Shown here piece by piece: positions 46,099 to 57,188 of a DNA stretch of 64,000 nucleotides; positions within the stretch are counted from its first letter, which is position 1, and each line of letters begins with the position of its first letter. A program made the position numbers and the translations under genes. Below the pieces are notes generated by a model. The model saw only the letters and a list, made by a program, of their open reading frames with translations, searched no databases and was not told where the DNA came from. The DNA is from Apiospora phragmitis (taxonomy: Eukaryota > Ascomycota > Sordariomycetes > Amphisphaeriales > Apiosporaceae). The stretch lies in the NCBI GenBank assembly GCA_038363925.1, contig JAQQWL010000008.1, positions 248,001 to 312,000 on the forward strand, read 5' to 3'.

Positions 46099-46330
46099 CG
46101 ACGGACGAGCCACTGCCCACCTTTCGACGAGCCCGAAAGACGAAGGACGTCAGATTTCCGAAAGACGTCGATTTCTAAAAAGAATAAAATCTAAGGGCAG
46201 GACTAATCGTAAAAAATCGACGCGAATCGGAAAATCGACGTTAATCGTACCCAATCGACGTTGATCGTAAATAATCGACGATCGCGATAGCTCGTCGAAA
46301 GGCAGTGAATGAGCAGTGGCTCGTCGGGGG
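46099..46330. repeat. Inverted-repeat element with a central tandem array
   Basis: The left arm (46099-46133, GACGAGCCACTGCC and TTTCGACGAGCC) is matched in reverse complement by the right arm (46289-46330, GCTCGTCGAAAGG and GCAGTGGCTCGTC). Between them lie four tandem units of 18-20 bp, consensus TTAATCGTAAAAATCGACG: 46204-46222, 46223-46240, 46241-46260 and 46261-46280. Further GGCTCGTCG-type words continue to about 46360 and, inverted, back to about 46050. This resembles a degenerate MITE or foldback element. No transposase or clear target-site duplication is seen. Confidence 0.7.
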
Positions 46331-46476
46331 AGCAAATGGCTCGTCGAAGGGTGATTGGCTTGTCGGTAGTGGCTGGCAAGTGGTATGAGGGTAGGTAGAG
46401 TACAATATTCGGGGGAAGTGAGCCGAAATAGAGTGCCGGGGCGTCAATCTAACCGTATTTTAGGGGATTTTGCCAA

Positions 46477-47505
46477 ATGTTACAGTGTCACTTCTCTTCA
46501 GCCGCCGCAGCCCTCCTCAATCAACAGCCACCCCACGCGGTATACAGCACAGTGGCATCGATCGTTTGTTCAACAAATTATAATTCGCTAGCAACAAACC
46601 TGAGGATTTGCACTCTCACAGCCTTACCTGAGGGTTCTCTCTTAGCACGCCAAGTCACATTCTCATTTCAAAATGAGCTCGAATTTGAGTATGGGCTCCC
46701 CCTCGCACGAGATCGCCGCGTCCTCGCCGGCCTGGCCTTCGTCTCCTTCGGCGTCGCGCCCCTCTTCTCCTATGGCGTCTACAGCTACCGCTGCTGGCTG
46801 GAGCTGGGACCGGGTGGCGTGCCCTATAACGTGAAGGGCTGGCTCATGAATCTTCTCGCCCGTCCCCTCTCTCGCTTCGACGTCCGGGCCGTTGCGCCCT
46901 ACAATATGGAGGACCAGAAGCCGCTGTATGGCGACCTGGGCCACGTTTCATTTTTCGGAAACGGAGATGACGCTCCAGGGCTCCCGCCGCTACGTTCCGG
47001 TGCGAGGCCAGATGTGCCGTCTTACGTCATCCCTCAGCGCCAGATGACAGAGCAGGCCCTGTCCGCCATGCTGGCAAGGCAGGAGGCGTTCATTGCGGCG
47101 GTGGCGGCGGCCAACGCATCGCTGCTGCGCCTTGAGCCGTCGTCGCTAGAAGGCCGCACGCACAACGCGCTGTGGCTAGCCACAGACAACGATCTCGATA
47201 GCAGCGGTGGTGGTCTTCCGCCCATGCTCCGGCGCACTCAGGGCGAGTTTCTTCACCCCCACCGCGAGGGCAGCTCGCACGGCATTTTCAGCCTGACGGA
47301 TGCGGCGCGCCTCATCGAGCTGGGCTGGGCCGAGCGTCACCCGCTGACAGGGAGCAAGGCCCGCATTGGGCTGCCCTGGTCCTACGTCTTCATCTACGCT
47401 CCGCGTAATGACGAGGAGCTAGCGATCTGGAAGAGCATCGTGATGGCGGCGGTTCGTTTTGTTGCGGCGGCATCGGAACGAGTGGTGGATGTCAAGACCC
47501 CTTGA
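46477..47505 (+). CDS. Luciferase-domain (DUF5519-like) protein
   Basis: An ORF of 342 codons without frameshift. A hydrophobic N-proximal helix (VLAGLAFVSFGVAPLFSYGV) is followed by YRCWLELGPGGVPYNVKGWL, the usual opening of fungal DUF5519 proteins. The C-terminal domain has SSHGIFSLTDAARLIELGWA, ERHPLTG and LPWSYVFIYAPRNDEELAIW, matching the family annotated as luciferase domain. The name does not imply light production, and the function is unknown. The first 60-65 residues before the hydrophobic helix look unlike coding sequence. The true start may be a later site or a short upstream exon: an ATG at about 46672 in another frame would need an intron. The left side borders the repeat element. 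Confidence 0.8.
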   Translation: MLQCHFSSAAAALLNQQPPHAVYSTVASIVCSTNYNSLATNLRICTLTALPEGSLLARQVTFSFQNELEFEYGLPLARDRRVLAGLAFVSFGVAPLFSYGVYSYRCWLELGPGGVPYNVKGWLMNLLARPLSRFDVRAVAPYNMEDQKPLYGDLGHVSFFGNGDDAPGLPPLRSGARPDVPSYVIPQRQMTEQALSAMLARQEAFIAAVAAANASLLRLEPSSLEGRTHNALWLATDNDLDSSGGGLPPMLRRTQGEFLHPHREGSSHGIFSLTDAARLIELGWAERHPLTGSKARIGLPWSYVFIYAPRNDEELAIWKSIVMAAVRFVAAASERVVDVKTP

Positions 47506-47859
47506 GACGAGCTGGTATCCCTGAAAAACTGAAATGGCATTCAACTTTACATCGACGAAAGTCTATTGTACCTAGGGCTATTCGATCTATTCTTCAATCT
47601 GTACGATACTCTTCAGATCTCAAACGACGCTCATTTGGATTAGGCGGCCCATCAAGAAAAAGTTGGCTATCTTGCAATCTTCACTCAAAAGACTGTTTTC
47701 CTACATACGGACACTGTGATATTATATCACTGGGTGTTTGAAGAAATTACCAGACTGAAATACCCCATCCATTGTAACACTGGATCTTCACTACCACCAT
47801 TGAGCTCGCTGCTCATCTCAACGCATCATAACCCCATGCATCAATGCCTTTTTTTCTTC
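47506..47859. other. Intergenic between converging genes
   Basis: Expected to hold two 3' untranslated regions. Nothing else is recognised. Confidence 0.4.
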
Positions 47860-50666
47860 TCATGTCAAGGTCGGCCCTGCGTATGGCTCTTGACCGCCAT
47901 CCGCTCCTTCAGATGCGCGCGCCGGCGCCAGCTTCTCCAACACCACTTCATCGCCCGTGACCTCGAACTCCCACGTGTCACGCTCGTCCACGTCGAGCGC
48001 CAGCGTGTACTTGCCGGGCCACAGCATGAGGTTGCCGTCCTCGTCGCCGCGAGCCAGGGCGCCCAGCGTCAGGGGCAGCGCGACCTCGGCCGTGGCGCCC
48101 GGCGCTACGCCGTGCGCGCGCGAACCCCACGAGGCTCTTGTTGGGCCGGGGCTCGGGGCCATACTCGCCCCGTACGAACAAGAGGACCACGTAGTCGGAT
48201 GTCACGTTGGTCGTCCCGGTGTTGGACACAGTCACGCCCACCGTGGCGAACGGCGCCAGGTCCGGGTAGTTCCCGGAGCCCGGCGGGCCCGTCGCGTTAA
48301 ACTGGATGGCGCTCGTCAGTTCGGCGGTCGAGAAGGTCGAGGGCAGAGAGCTGGCGTTGGAGAACGTGGCGTTGAAAGTGGTGTAGTGCAGGCCGTGCGC
48401 GAAAGGGAAGACGGCGGTGCCGTTGTACCACTTGTAGGTTTGGCTATTTGGGTTCTTTTGTCAGCACTCTGCATCTACAGCTTTGTTCATTAAACGTGTG
48501 TAGTGGCTTTACTTACCCGGGGTTCCCGGCGCCCGGGCGGAGATCCATGTTAGTCATTTTTATCTGGTTGACAAAAGAAGCCGGGTACTGGGTGACCGGT
48601 AGCCTGCCGGCCGGCGCGGTGGTGCCGAGTAGTATATCCACCACCGCCTGCCCACCGCTCTGGCCAGGGTAGCCGGCCCACACCAGAGCGTCGACCGTGC
48701 CGTTTCCAGAGACCAAACTTGACGAGTCAATCATTGTACCCAGCTGAACCACTACCAGGGGCTTCTCCCCCTTTGCGGCGGCCAAGCGGTCGATCAGAGC
48801 CAGCTGCTGTCCCGGCCAGGCGATGGCGTTTCGATCGCGGGTCTCCGACTCCTGTGAGTTGTCGATGCCTCCGACGTAGACGATCACATCCGCTGCTTGG
48901 GCCGCGGAGACCGTGGCGGCAAAGCCGCTGTTGCTGGAACCCGCGATCGACGTGCCCTGGACCGCGGTCACGCTCCAACCGGCGCTCTTGAAGGCGGCCA
49001 CAACGCTCGTGACGCTCTGGGCCCGGCCAAAATAGTTGCCTTGCAACTGGGTCGTCGCTGAACCTAGGGGGCCGATCACTGCGACCTTCTTGGGCGCCGG
49101 GCCGAGGGGCAATACAGAGCCTTTGTTCCGGAGCAGCACGATCCCTTTCACGGCTGCGCGCAGGGCCAGCGCCTTCGCGTCGGCGGTCGCCACGTCGGCC
49201 CAGGTGAGCCGCCGGTAGGGCTGGTCCGCGGCCGCGTCGAACCAGCCAAGCCGCACCATGGAGGCGTAGCGCCGGATCAGCGACCTGTCCAGGGCCGCCT
49301 CGGTCGTCAGGTTCGCCCGCAGCGCCGCCGCCAGGTTTTGGGGCCAGAAGTCGCCGCAGTCCAGGTCGGTCCCCGCATTCAGGCTCCGCGCCGCGGCGTC
49401 GGCTGCCGAGGCGCCGTAGTGGTGGTCGTTCCAGACGTTCTTGATGGCGTCGCAGTCCGACGTGACCCAACGGTCGCCTTCGCCGTCCTCCTCCTCGCCG
49501 CTGCCCTCGGCGGGGACGGCATTGGAGGCGGAGGCGGAGGCGGAGAACCCGTACTGGTCCCTCAGCACGTCCTGCAGCAGCCAGGGGTCCGCGCACGTCG
49601 GCACGCCGTTGACGGCGTTGTAGCTGCACATGAAGCTCTGGGCGTCGGCGTCGCGCGCGCAGGCCCGGAACGGCACCAGGTAGTAGTCCTGCAGGTCCTG
49701 TCGCGTGATGACGGCGTTGAAGCCGTACCGCTGGTTTCCCTGCCAGTTTTCAATGTCGTAGCCAGCGTAGTGTTTGCACGTGGCTACCAGCTTGTAGTAG
49801 GGGTTGTCAGCAGAGGGACCGCCACCTTGGAGCCCCGGGATCAGCTCGTTGATGTACCTATTCGGTCCTCCGTGTTAACAGTTCTGCCGATTACCTCCAT
49901 GCCAGAAACTAATAAAAAGGTGAGAAAGACCCCGAAATCTGCTTACTGGCTTGCGAAGTACGCGTCCTCGGACGGCACCTCCTGGCCCCGGCCCCAGCGC
50001 GGGTCGCGGTACGGGTTGATGTTAGGGGTCCAGAAGTTGAGCCCAGTGCGGCCGGCGTTGCTGAAGGCGCGTGCCTCGGTGCTGATGACGTCGGCCACGG
50101 ACCGGATCAGGGGCAGGTCGAACGCGGCGCCCATGGTGATGGGCTGGGGGAAGGACGTCGCGTAGCTGAAGTTGCCGCTCGGCGCGAAGCTCACGCCGGG
50201 CGAGCCCGCCACGCCGTGCAGCGCTTCCTGCCACCACTCGTAGGCCGGCAGGCCCAGGCGCTGGGCCCCGGGGAGTCGTCCCCGGAGTTGGCGATCTTTT
50301 CCGAGACGGTGAGCTCGGCGACGAGCTATTCACGGGTAACCAAATCGGTGGACAGCCAATTAGCCTAGCGTCTTAACATAATGATTGACTCAAACTGATT
50401 GATCGAAATCATACGCGGAAGCTCGGAGTTCGGGGCTTTTGAAGGAATTTGGGGCTTGCATACCGCGGTCGCTCTGGCCCAGGGGCTGAGTGTCGTATCA
50501 CATACTTGTTTGGTCGATAGCTAACACTGTCAGCTGCCCTTGTTCCATCAACGCTTACCGAACACCAGGCCACACGACTTACCGGTCCAGACTGGCAGTT
50601 TGGGAAGTCTCTGGCCGACACGGAAATCGCCAGCAGAACAATGCCTGCTATCGAAAGGAATGCCAT
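47860..50666 (-). CDS. Secreted GH3 exo-beta-1,4-xylosidase
   Basis: Five exons: 50583-50666, 50464-50520, 49947-50325, 48517-49857 and 47860-48443, giving about 814 residues after two corrections. A signal peptide (MAFLSIAGIVLLAISVSA) is followed by RDFPNCQSGP and then LSTKQVCDTTLSPWARATA, the standard start of fungal GH3 xylosidases. Other marks are GLPAYEWWQEALHGVAGSPG, NFWTPNINPYRDPRWGRGQE, KHYAGYDIENWQGNQRYGF and the nucleophile in RWVTSDCDAI (about Asp308). A C-terminal fibronectin III-like domain ends the protein. It should release xylose from xylo-oligosaccharides. About 24 Ser/Ala/Gly/Glu/Asp-rich residues are inserted between DQYGF and the RWVTSD motif. Frameshifts are CCCC 48125-48128 (one extra) and CCCC 50266-50269 (one missing), plus-strand positions. 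Confidence 0.93.
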
Positions 50667-51486
50667 GTTGGGTCTTTTCGTTTCACCACTATCTTCAAGT
50701 AGCAGCTGAGACACTCATGATCAACCTCGAGCATTGAGTGCGACGAACTCTTGCATCTCGGCCTACTTATACTGGCCTCGGTAATCATTGCACCGCGCGT
50801 GAAGTATGTACAAGCTTCAGTCGCAACCTAGTAAGACAATAGAAGGTGGAGTTCATCGTCATTCATATCGGTGAGATTAGACAAATGGTACTCTACGACA
50901 TCATGAGCCAGTAACCGTACGATTGAAAGATGTCGCAACCCGATTAAATCCAAATGAACAGCAATATTAAGGCTGAGTATGATTCGCGGAATGCTGTGTC
51001 CCGCCAGGGAAATCGAGAAGCCGGTTAAGGTACAGAGATCACTGCATTCAGCCTGAAGGGGCCGGTCGACCCGATCTCGCATACCTACAGATATGCGTAA
51101 ATAGCAATTGTAACTCCAATGAGACGGTTCATGTAGCTTCCATTGGAAGTATGTAATAGCAAGGTGATTGGAAACAGTGTGGTCCAATCTCCAGAGGGCG
51201 GGGATAGTGGACATCATCATACATAGAGCGAGGACTCTTCAGGGGGCTGGCTTTGAGACTGATTATCTATATAGGCATAATAACACTGAGAGGCTGCTTC
51301 CCACGCCAGTGGCTTGCTAATAGTATTCCGTCAGTATCCCACCGATTGTAGTATACCCCTTTTTGCAACCAAACGCGCCAACTAAAGAATGTTCCAATCA
51401 TAGACGTCCTTCTCCATCCTCCAGGACTCAAGCAAGATATACTATCTAGACTAATAGCATCCAAACCTTCAACCGTGTTGTTTGCT
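50667..51486. other. Promoter region of the xylosidase and intergenic DNA
   Basis: No gene is recognised. The left end holds the xylosidase promoter, the right end the 3' region of the unknown 1034-residue gene. Confidence 0.4.
50764..50771 (-). promoter_or_regulatory. TATA box of the GH3 xylosidase
   Basis: On the minus strand the sequence reads TATAAGTA, 98 bases upstream of the ATG. Position and sequence fit a core promoter. Confidence 0.5.
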
Positions 51487-54400
51487 TCACAAAAATGCGG
51501 GCTCATAGCCCTCTTCACTGCCAGCGATCCTTTTCCGCCGACTGCTCAAGAACAGATCAACCATCTGCTTGCTTCCCATAACCTGGGGGTCAGTGTTCTC
51601 ATCTGGTCCGTATGAAACATCGCCTTGTCCTTCTGAGCACTCGTTCTTAAGCGTACGCCTTGAATGGACATTCTCGCTTCCTCTCGGCCCCTGATCGGTC
51701 GGTAACTTGTTGGAGCTTGGCGACTCGACCACCTTCCCGAATTGTTTTTCAACGGCCTCGCCGATACTAGACGTGTGCCCATGGACAGCTTGGCTCACGG
51801 ATTTTTGCTGTCGTCTCACAAGCTTTACAGGAGAAGGGGTCCGCTGTTGCGGCCGAGGGCCTAATACATTCGCGGACCGGGCATGTGTCAACGGGTTCTG
51901 TCCCCCAGAATCCTGCGCCTTCTCCTTCAACTCATTCGTGGATAAGTTGGATCTTTCAGTGCCAGACCCCAAGCTTGCTGCTGATAGGGCCGCCCTCAGT
52001 GCACTCTTGAGAGGGATAGGCGGGGCTTGATTCTCCTTATCTGAAAGGGCGTCTTCATATACCGACACCGGTCTCAGCTGGTGACCTCTATTCAAAGCGC
52101 TTGACTCCAAGTCACCAAGGGTATTGTCTGAATGCATTTGGGCTGGGGGCTCGGTAATTTCTTCTTCCTCGTCGCAGTCACTGATCTGAGCCCTTTCTCT
52201 AAGGTGACCAGATGCTGGTGGGAATCGTGTTAAGGACAGGTCTTGTTCACTACCGCCTTGGTGGTCCTCTGTGAGTGTTGAATCTTCAAGTTTGGAAACA
52301 TTTGCCGACAGCCAGGTTTTCCATTCGACCGAACTGGCTGTAGAAGTGAGACGACGGTGGGATTTGGTGGGTATTTGAGGCTTTGGGGGATCAACAAAGA
52401 TTGTGACCGCTCCGAGGTTGCTGGGTGGACTGGGAAACCTATCCACCAACGGACGAGTATGACAAGTAGGCCGTGAATTCTCCTCTTCATTGGAATATAT
52501 ACTTTCCGAGTAGTGTAGTTTGCCATCTACATCCGAGTCGCATCTGCTGATGCTACGAATGGGCAAGTTGTTCAGCGACGGCATGAAAGGGTTGAACTCG
52601 GATGACTTGGGAGACGCAATTAGGTCCGTGGCTTCTGCTGTAGAAATAGAACCTCGAAGTGCTCTTCGGTATGGGCTCTGGGTTCGGGAAAAGGTGGCAA
52701 GTCGGGCTCCCAAAGAACGCCGATGGGCGAGCCGACAAAGTTCGAACACGGTGAGTTTCTTCCGAAGGCCCAGACTGACCAGCTGCATTTTCGGCCTGGT
52801 ACGTCTGAGCTACTGTGTCACAGCCTTGTGCGCCTGAGGATCGAGAGCTTGGCCTGGGGTCCTCTGTAGATGCTGTACCGGGTCCCCTCTCGGCTACCTT
52901 TTGTCCAATACTCTCGTCAGAGACGACATGACGGATGGTTGGAGCCAATGAGCTCCTTAGTGAGGCTGTGTCATCTACCGAGGATCGTTCAAAGCTATGC
53001 TTCTTCCCCTTCTCAAGAGCCAGCGAAGCTTGTTGGGTTTCGTTAAGTCTCTTCATCAAGGCCGAGTAAATCCTCTGGCTATCCACGTTGGCGGATGGGT
53101 CGACCGGGTCTTCTTGTGGAAAATTGGCGATTAGACCCCTGTCCGTCCACTGACGAGCTAGGTCCGGTCGTCGAGACGCCGACGAAGATATATGGGCTCC
53201 GTTCTCCTTGATTATTGACAGTCTTTGTCTTTCCCATTCTCTTCCCTGGCTACTCGTAGCGGTTGACATGTGGATATCGGAATTGGTCCAACTAGTTACC
53301 CGCGACTTTTCATCCGATACTTTTCTCTCGCTCCGAAGACTTTCCAGGCTTACTTGGTGCGATCTCAGTTGCTGTTCAGATGGCACGGCGTGAAGGGAAG
53401 GGACCCCAGATGTCACCCGAGAAAGAGCTGGGTCTTCCAGTAGAGCATCATGGGCACCAGGGTCTTCTGTCTCAACTTCTACTACGTGGGTTTTCTGGGC
53501 TTCGATCTGTTGTGGCGGAAAGACTGCTTCGTCGTTCTCGAACTTTGCCAAGTTAAAGAAGCTCTTTATGCGTTTTTTGAAGGTGTGCGACACCTTGCGA
53601 GCCTTTTTACTGATGCTTTTATCTTTAGACGAAGTTCCAGCGACACTGAAGCTCCCTGACTCGGTAGTATCGCTTGTGTCCCGCAGGGTTCTTCTGAGCG
53701 CTTTGTCTGTATGGATTTTAGAACCGAGAAGCTGAGAAGAGTGCGACGGCGAAGACTGCTCTCTAGTCGACCCCAGTGGGTAGGCGTTGGTTGCCCTCGT
53801 AACTAGGGGCATGCTTTCGCGGCGGGTGCGTAGCGGCCGAGCTTGCTCGCGACGGCTTTTCAAGAAGCTCATTGATTTTGGGGCCTTCAAGTCCGTGGGC
53901 GGGATATTTTCGACTATCTGGCAGTAAGCAGAACCGAGACGCGACCGAGGAATGTTCTTAGAGAGTTTGCTACCAACTGGCTCTCTTGCACCTGGTGCTG
54001 TACCGTCGAAGCTCGAGAAGAGCGATCTTGATTTCCGAATGCGTCGATAGGAAGAGGGTTCAGAGGCGATGTTATCTTCAGGCGTATAGTACTCCTCACT
54101 AGTAATGAGTGCGTTGATGTAGTCGCCAGCGGTCCCTTTGGCAGCAGGAGCCAGCCCAGACGCTGAAGCCCTGTCGGTTGTTGGCCATGAGCAAGGGGCA
54201 TCGTTTTCCGAAGTTCGCGGCTTTGCGGTGCCCAAAGCTCTCGAAGGGGTTTTGTCATGATGCCTTCGTAGCTGGGCCAAACCCCCTGACAGCTTTGGCT
54301 TGACGAAACGTACGCTTTGTTGTTGTTTGCAGCTCGCAGAATCGTTGCTTCGTCTGTCCGGGGAGCTGTAGTGTCGGTCCAGTGTCGGCCTGTTGGACTG

Positions 54401-54592
54401 GCGGGACGGTGGCCACAAAGCAGACTCGGTCGCAGAACGCTCTCTTGCCTGGCGAAAGGCTTGAGTAGCAGCAACACGAGCATCCCGCTCAGCTTGTTCC
54501 GTAGACATGTGAAGAAGCTGGACGCTCTTCACCGACGAGACCGATTTCCTGCGATCTAGACCGCCGGACTTGGTACTGTTGCGTCGCTGCAT
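51487..54592 (-). CDS. Large disordered fungal protein of unknown function
   Basis: An intronless gene, 1034 codons after removing one base. The ATG at 54590-54592 starts MQRRNSTKSGGLDRRKSVSS. The protein is Ser/Arg/Lys-rich with many potential phosphosites. A short helical stretch (STEQAERDARVAATQAFRQA) lies near the N-terminus and a basic segment (SKKARKVSHTFKKRIKSFF) near the middle. The C-terminal half has SPYRRALRGSISTAEATDLI, KENQAPPIPLKSALRAALS and ends SKQMVDLFLSSRRKRIAG. The last motifs look like conserved short linear motifs of ascomycete homologues. The literal sequence breaks into two overlapping ORFs near 52690, where AAAA 52689-52692 or GGG 52686-52688 holds one base too many. 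The basic patches suggest nuclear or cortex localisation; this is inference only. Confidence 0.8.
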
Positions 54593-55532
54593 GGTTTACC
54601 AAGCCGCAATGATTACTATTACGGAAATGTCGTGTCGAGCGATGCTTGAATTAGAGAACCTCAACATGCGGAGGGGTTCGTATATCGGATGATGCAGTAA
54701 AGGGCGATCAAGCTGACTCGAGCTGGCAGCAGCAATATAACCAAAAGAAGACAGGCCAGTGACCGTTCTGCTGGACAAATCGATAGAGTTGACAAGCCAG
54801 AAATCGTTTGCACCCGTAGTAAGATGATGTGACTATACATGAAATAGAGTAAGAAGCAATGATTCAGAGATGGGAGCTCACTCAACAGACAGCCCTGATC
54901 AGAGGCGAGCAATAGAGCTCCCAAACACCGCATGGCAACGGAAGGTACTGCGTGTTGACATCTCGGTCGGTTGTCAAGAAAGAAAGAGTGTTGGCTGATT
55001 CATACAGGCCGTCGCTTCCCCAAAAAGCCGCCGCAGACTGTTGTTATCTGTGCCTGCCTCCATCGCCTCGACGCGTGCTTGGGAGAAACCAAAACAATCA
55101 TCAACAGACATCGTTGATCGAGAACACAGACCATTATTGGCACGTCAGTACAGGGCGCCGTGCTTGCCTGAACAGTGATGGGTATTAGGGAGGAGCGCAA
55201 ATAGGTCTGGAACATACGCCTGTTCTGAGATGTATTGAACTCAATTAGATCCACATTGACTTATATGATACTCTTTCCCCCCAAAATAGAGATCGCCAAC
55301 CAAGTTAGCAATACGCGATTCAAATGTACACCAAAGTCACGTCGTGAGCAAGTCTTTTTATCGTATTCAATCTTGTTCTATTGGCCTTATGGCGAAAACC
55401 CTAACATACTATCAAGGAGAAGTCCTACAACCCACTAACATAACCCGACTCATCTGAAACCAGTTACGTGTGTGAACGCCCTTACTGGGCAAAGATACAA
55501 GTGGCATAGCGTCATGTAGCGCTCTACTCTAT
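54593..55532. other. Intergenic, nothing recognised
   Basis: Should contain the promoter of the 1034-residue gene on one side and the 3' region of the subtilisin gene on the other. Confidence 0.4.
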
Positions 55533-57188
55533 CTAGGACTCGAACTCCTCGAAGAAGTGCTCAAGCTCCTCCTCAACCATGTGGTGAATCTTCTCCGAAA
55601 CCTTCCCGGCCTTGTTAGAGAAGGACGAAACGCCCTTGACAATAGTACCCGAGACGACATTGAGGTCCTTCTCGATGGCCTGCTCAAGGTCCTCGAGAGT
55701 GATGGCTTTCTCGGACTGCTCCTTCTTGGCAGTGTATGAACCCTTCTCAATGATGCTGCTGTAGTTGGAGTTGCCACCGCCGTTGAAGGCAAGGAGGTTA
55801 GGAGTTCCACTGGAGATATCAGACAGAGCGCCCTTGGTGGCAATGCTGAGCAGGTTAGACTTCAGCTTCTCGGGAGTAATATCGGCCATGCCGTACTCGG
55901 AGTCCTTGCTGGGCTGGAGAGACAGGAAGTAGGCAGTCAAGCCGCAAAGATGGGGCGAGGCCATGGAGGTACCGCTGATGGTGTTGATGGCAGTCTTGCT
56001 TCCAGTCCAGGTCGACTTGATGTTAACACCAGGACCAAAGACATCAACGCACTTGCCCCAGTTGGAGAAGTAAGCACGGTTGTCACCGAGGTCAGAGGCA
56101 CCGACAGTGATGGCCTTGGTGGATGCAGCGGGAGAGTAGTTGCAAGCGTCCTGGTTGTCATTGCCAGCAGCAACAGCGAAGTGAAGACCAGCCTCAACGG
56201 CAGCGTCAACAGCTTGGTCCAGAGAAGGAGACTTGCCACCACCAAGAGACATATTGGCGACTGAGCCCTTGAAGCCCTTGCGCTTGCCAGCCTTAGCAGC
56301 CCTGATGGTATCCATGTGGGCAGACGCAGCCCACTCGACACCCTTGAGCACATCACTCATGGTACCGGAGCCATTGCTGCGAAGGACCTTGACAGCGTAG
56401 ACATTGGCCTTCTTGGCCACACCGTATTGCTTACCAGCAATAGTACCAGAGCAGTGAGTACCGTGGCCATTGCCATCGATATCCTGATCGCCGTTTGGGA
56501 TAGTCTTGCCCCACTTCGCACGACCCTCGAAGTCGACGTGGTCAATGTTGGTACCAGTATCAATAATGTAGGCATCAACACCCTCGCCACCGTCAGCGGC
56601 GTAGAGATACTTGTTGAAGTTGCCGAACCCAAGACTTTCGCGGTGGGAGATACGGGCCAAACCCCAGGGGGCGTTCTTCTCGAGCTCAGGCTCATCCTTC
56701 GACGACATGGTGTGGACGATCTGGTCCCGCTCGATGTGCTCGACCTGTTGTGGAAAGGGCATGTCAGTCGATGATCCATGTACGGGAAGTGAATTGGGGT
56801 GTCAGGAGGTACTCACATCAGGGTGATTCCGGACTTGCTCGATGGTCTCATCATCGAAATGGCCGGAGTAGCCCATGAAGTCGGCGCTGATCTTGTATGT
56901 GTGCTTCAAGCCGCTGAAGACATCATCGACCATGGGGAACTGGCCGCGCTTGCGCAGCTCAATGCGCTCATCCTCGCGGGCACCGTGGATCTTCTGAATC
57001 CACGACTGATGGTTCGAGGCAGATGACTCCGTCACGTGCTTCTTGAACTTGATGATGTATTGGTTGGGAATCTCGTCGGAGCTGGACGATGACAAGATGG
57101 GAGCAGCTCCGCCGTGGATCGTCTCGTGGCTGAAGGACGGGGCGGCGGCGGCGGCGCAAGCCAGCGAGAGAGCAATGACGCCCCTCAT
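55533..57188 (-). CDS. Vacuolar-type subtilisin-like serine protease (PrB/Pep2 type)
   Basis: Two exons, 56817-57188 and 55533-56744, join at residue 124 (NHPDVEHIERDQ) and encode 527 residues without frameshift. A signal peptide (MRGVIALSLACAAAAAPSFS) precedes an I9-type inhibitor propeptide (NQYIIKFKKHV, YSGHFDDETIEQVRNHPDVE). The S8 triad is Asp186 (IIDTGTN), His218 (GNGHGTHCSG) and Ser384 (ISGTSMASPH), with the oxyanion Asn in AAGNDN. The mature enzyme starts near APWGLARISHR. A C-terminal extension of about 90 residues, charged and Glu/Lys-rich, ends in EELEHFFEEFES, as in fungal vacuolar proteases and the Asp f 18/Pen c 18 group. It should act in vacuolar protein turnover and may be partly secreted. 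Confidence 0.95.

Noticed and set aside
48727..49629. A 300-codon alternate frame on the same strand as the xylosidase
   Set aside because: Arg/Gly-rich with no family match; the GH3 frame explains the region.
55937..56774. Open frames on both strands inside the subtilisin gene
   Set aside because: They follow from codon bias of the S8 gene, whose triad and splicing are clear.
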